From the NCBI RefSeq assembly GCF_041687175.1, contig NZ_JAWLCK010000082.1, forward strand, positions 1 through 12,976: a stretch of 12,976 nt of DNA. Reading direction: 5' to 3'. Source of the DNA: Lutispora sp041687175 (GTDB lineage: Bacteria; Bacillota; Clostridia; Lutisporales; Lutisporaceae). This document shows, piece by piece, positions 12,413 to 12,976 of this stretch. Numbering within the stretch: position 1 is the first letter of the stretch; the number at the start of each line of letters is the position of its first letter. The notes beneath the pieces are model-generated. The model was not told the DNA's origin. It saw only the letters and a list, made by a program, of their open reading frames with translations, and did no database searches. Made by a program: the position numbers and the translations under genes.

Positions 12413-12440
12413 TAAACTATTCAGTGTTTTTTACCGATAA
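12413..12440 (+). promoter_or_regulatory. Putative sigma-D promoter of flgM-flgN
   Basis: TAAA (12413-12416), 16 bases, and ACCGATAA (12433-12440) match the sigma-D consensus with one base changed in the -10. The spacing equals that of the fliS promoter here. In Bacillus flgM also has a sigma-D promoter, giving feedback on its own inhibitor target. Confidence 0.75.
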
Positions 12441-12473
12441 ATAAAATGAGTAGAAGATATATGAGGTGATAAA

Positions 12474-12779
12474 ATGGGGATTAACTTTGATAAAATTCCT
12501 GGAATAAGCAAAATATATAAAAGTTTTTCTGTTGAAAGGAAAAAAGGAGTAAGAGACATATCCTCAGTGCAGGGCAAGAGGGATGAATTGACCATATCCC
12601 AGAAGGCGAAGGATTATCAGATAGTGTCCAAAGCTATAAAAGCCATGAATCAGATTCCCGACATCAGAGAGGATAAAGTAAATGAAATCAAGCAGAAGAT
12701 GGACAAAGGTCTGTACGACATAAATGGAAAGGACATAGCTGAGAAGATGCTGACAGGTGGATTTGATAAAAAGATATGA
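12474..12779 (+). CDS. flgM: Anti-sigma-D (sigma-28) factor FlgM
   Basis: FlgM binds sigma-D and keeps late flagellar genes off until the hook is complete. The 101-residue protein has a variable N-terminal half and the conserved C-terminal sigma-binding half: DELTISQKAKDYQIVSKAI (about 38-56), PDIREDKVNEIKQKMDKGLYDI (about 62-83), and GKDIAEKML. The length is typical. GAGGTGAT precedes the ATG at 12474. Its own sigma-D promoter and the upstream terminator place it under direct sigma-D control, which allows feedback and would uncouple it from the SOS-driven operon. flgN starts 18 bases after its stop. Confidence 0.93.
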   Translation: MGINFDKIPGISKIYKSFSVERKKGVRDISSVQGKRDELTISQKAKDYQIVSKAIKAMNQIPDIREDKVNEIKQKMDKGLYDINGKDIAEKMLTGGFDKKI

Positions 12780-12797
12780 TGATGAGGAGATGCTGTC

Positions 12798-12976
12798 ATG
12801 GATAATTTAGATAAGGTAATACTTTATTTGGAAAAAGAAAATAGCATATATGAGAAGCTTTTATCCATATCAAAAGAGAAAAAGGATATCATAATAGATG
12901 GCAAAATCAATGAATTGGACAGCATTATTAAGATGGAAGGCAACCTTATAATGGAAATCAGCAAACTGGAGGATGA
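12798..12976 (+). CDS. flgN: FlgN-family flagellar export chaperone (3' end outside window)
   Basis: The first 59 codons are visible and the frame is open to the right edge. It begins MDNLDKVILYLEKENSIYEK and continues with a helical pattern ending INELDSIIKMEGNLIMEISKLED, which fits the N-terminal coiled coil of FlgN, the chaperone for hook-associated proteins FlgK and FlgL. GAGGAG at 12784-12789 is a good ribosome site for the ATG at 12798. The place directly after flgM is the family's usual one, and flgK would be expected next, beyond the window. Confidence 0.85.
   Translation, partial: MDNLDKVILYLEKENSIYEKLLSISKEKKDIIIDGKINELDSIIKMEGNLIMEISKLED

Overview
The window looks like chromosomal DNA from an anaerobic, flagellated, spore-forming Firmicute, most likely a member of the Clostridia. 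The DNA is AT-rich and genes carry strong GGAGG-type ribosome sites. The flagellar and competence gene order resembles Bacillus subtilis (ylqG-ylqH, and comFC-yvyF-flgM-flgN), and a Spo0E-like protein, a Gram-positive LexA box and Firmicute-type sigma-D promoters are present. It is a draft assembly: a run of 100 N lies at 3643-3742.

Layout. (1) 1-3615, flagellar block: the 3' part of a YlqG/FliK-like gene, a small FlhB C-terminal paralog (YlqH-like), a sigma-D-type promoter, fliS, and a large flagellin gene with a two-module variable region. (2) 3616-3820, short tandem repeats around the assembly gap. (3) 3836-4273, a YaaR-family gene ending at a clear terminator. (4) 4398-6858, a compact accessory cluster: a small sigma-70-family factor; a coiled-coil protein and a Spo0E-like phosphatase on the minus strand, divergent from an XRE-type regulator across a shared promoter/operator region; then the small proteins DUF1659, DUF2922 and YvrJ. 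(5) 6883-8208 minus, a membrane-anchored GAF/HD-GYP protein predicted to degrade cyclic di-GMP. (6) 8336-12403, an apparent DNA-damage and competence operon: a consensus promoter with a perfect LexA box in its spacer drives a ComK-like gene, recD2, comFC and yvyF, ending at an intrinsic terminator. (7) 12413-12976, a sigma-D-type promoter, flgM, and the start of flgN.

How the parts work together. The window joins several lifestyle switches: late flagellar genes (sigma-D/FlgM), cyclic di-GMP turnover (HD-GYP), sporulation phosphorelay drainage (Spo0E-like), and DNA uptake or repair (ComK-like, RecD2, ComFC) apparently under SOS control. The two most interesting parts are the SOS-controlled ComK-like/RecD2 operon and the sigma factor/DUF1659/DUF2922/YvrJ cluster with its embedded XRE/Spo0E module. 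The functions of the DUF1659, DUF2922 and YvrJ families are not known to me. All product names are from reading motifs by eye; no database search was run.
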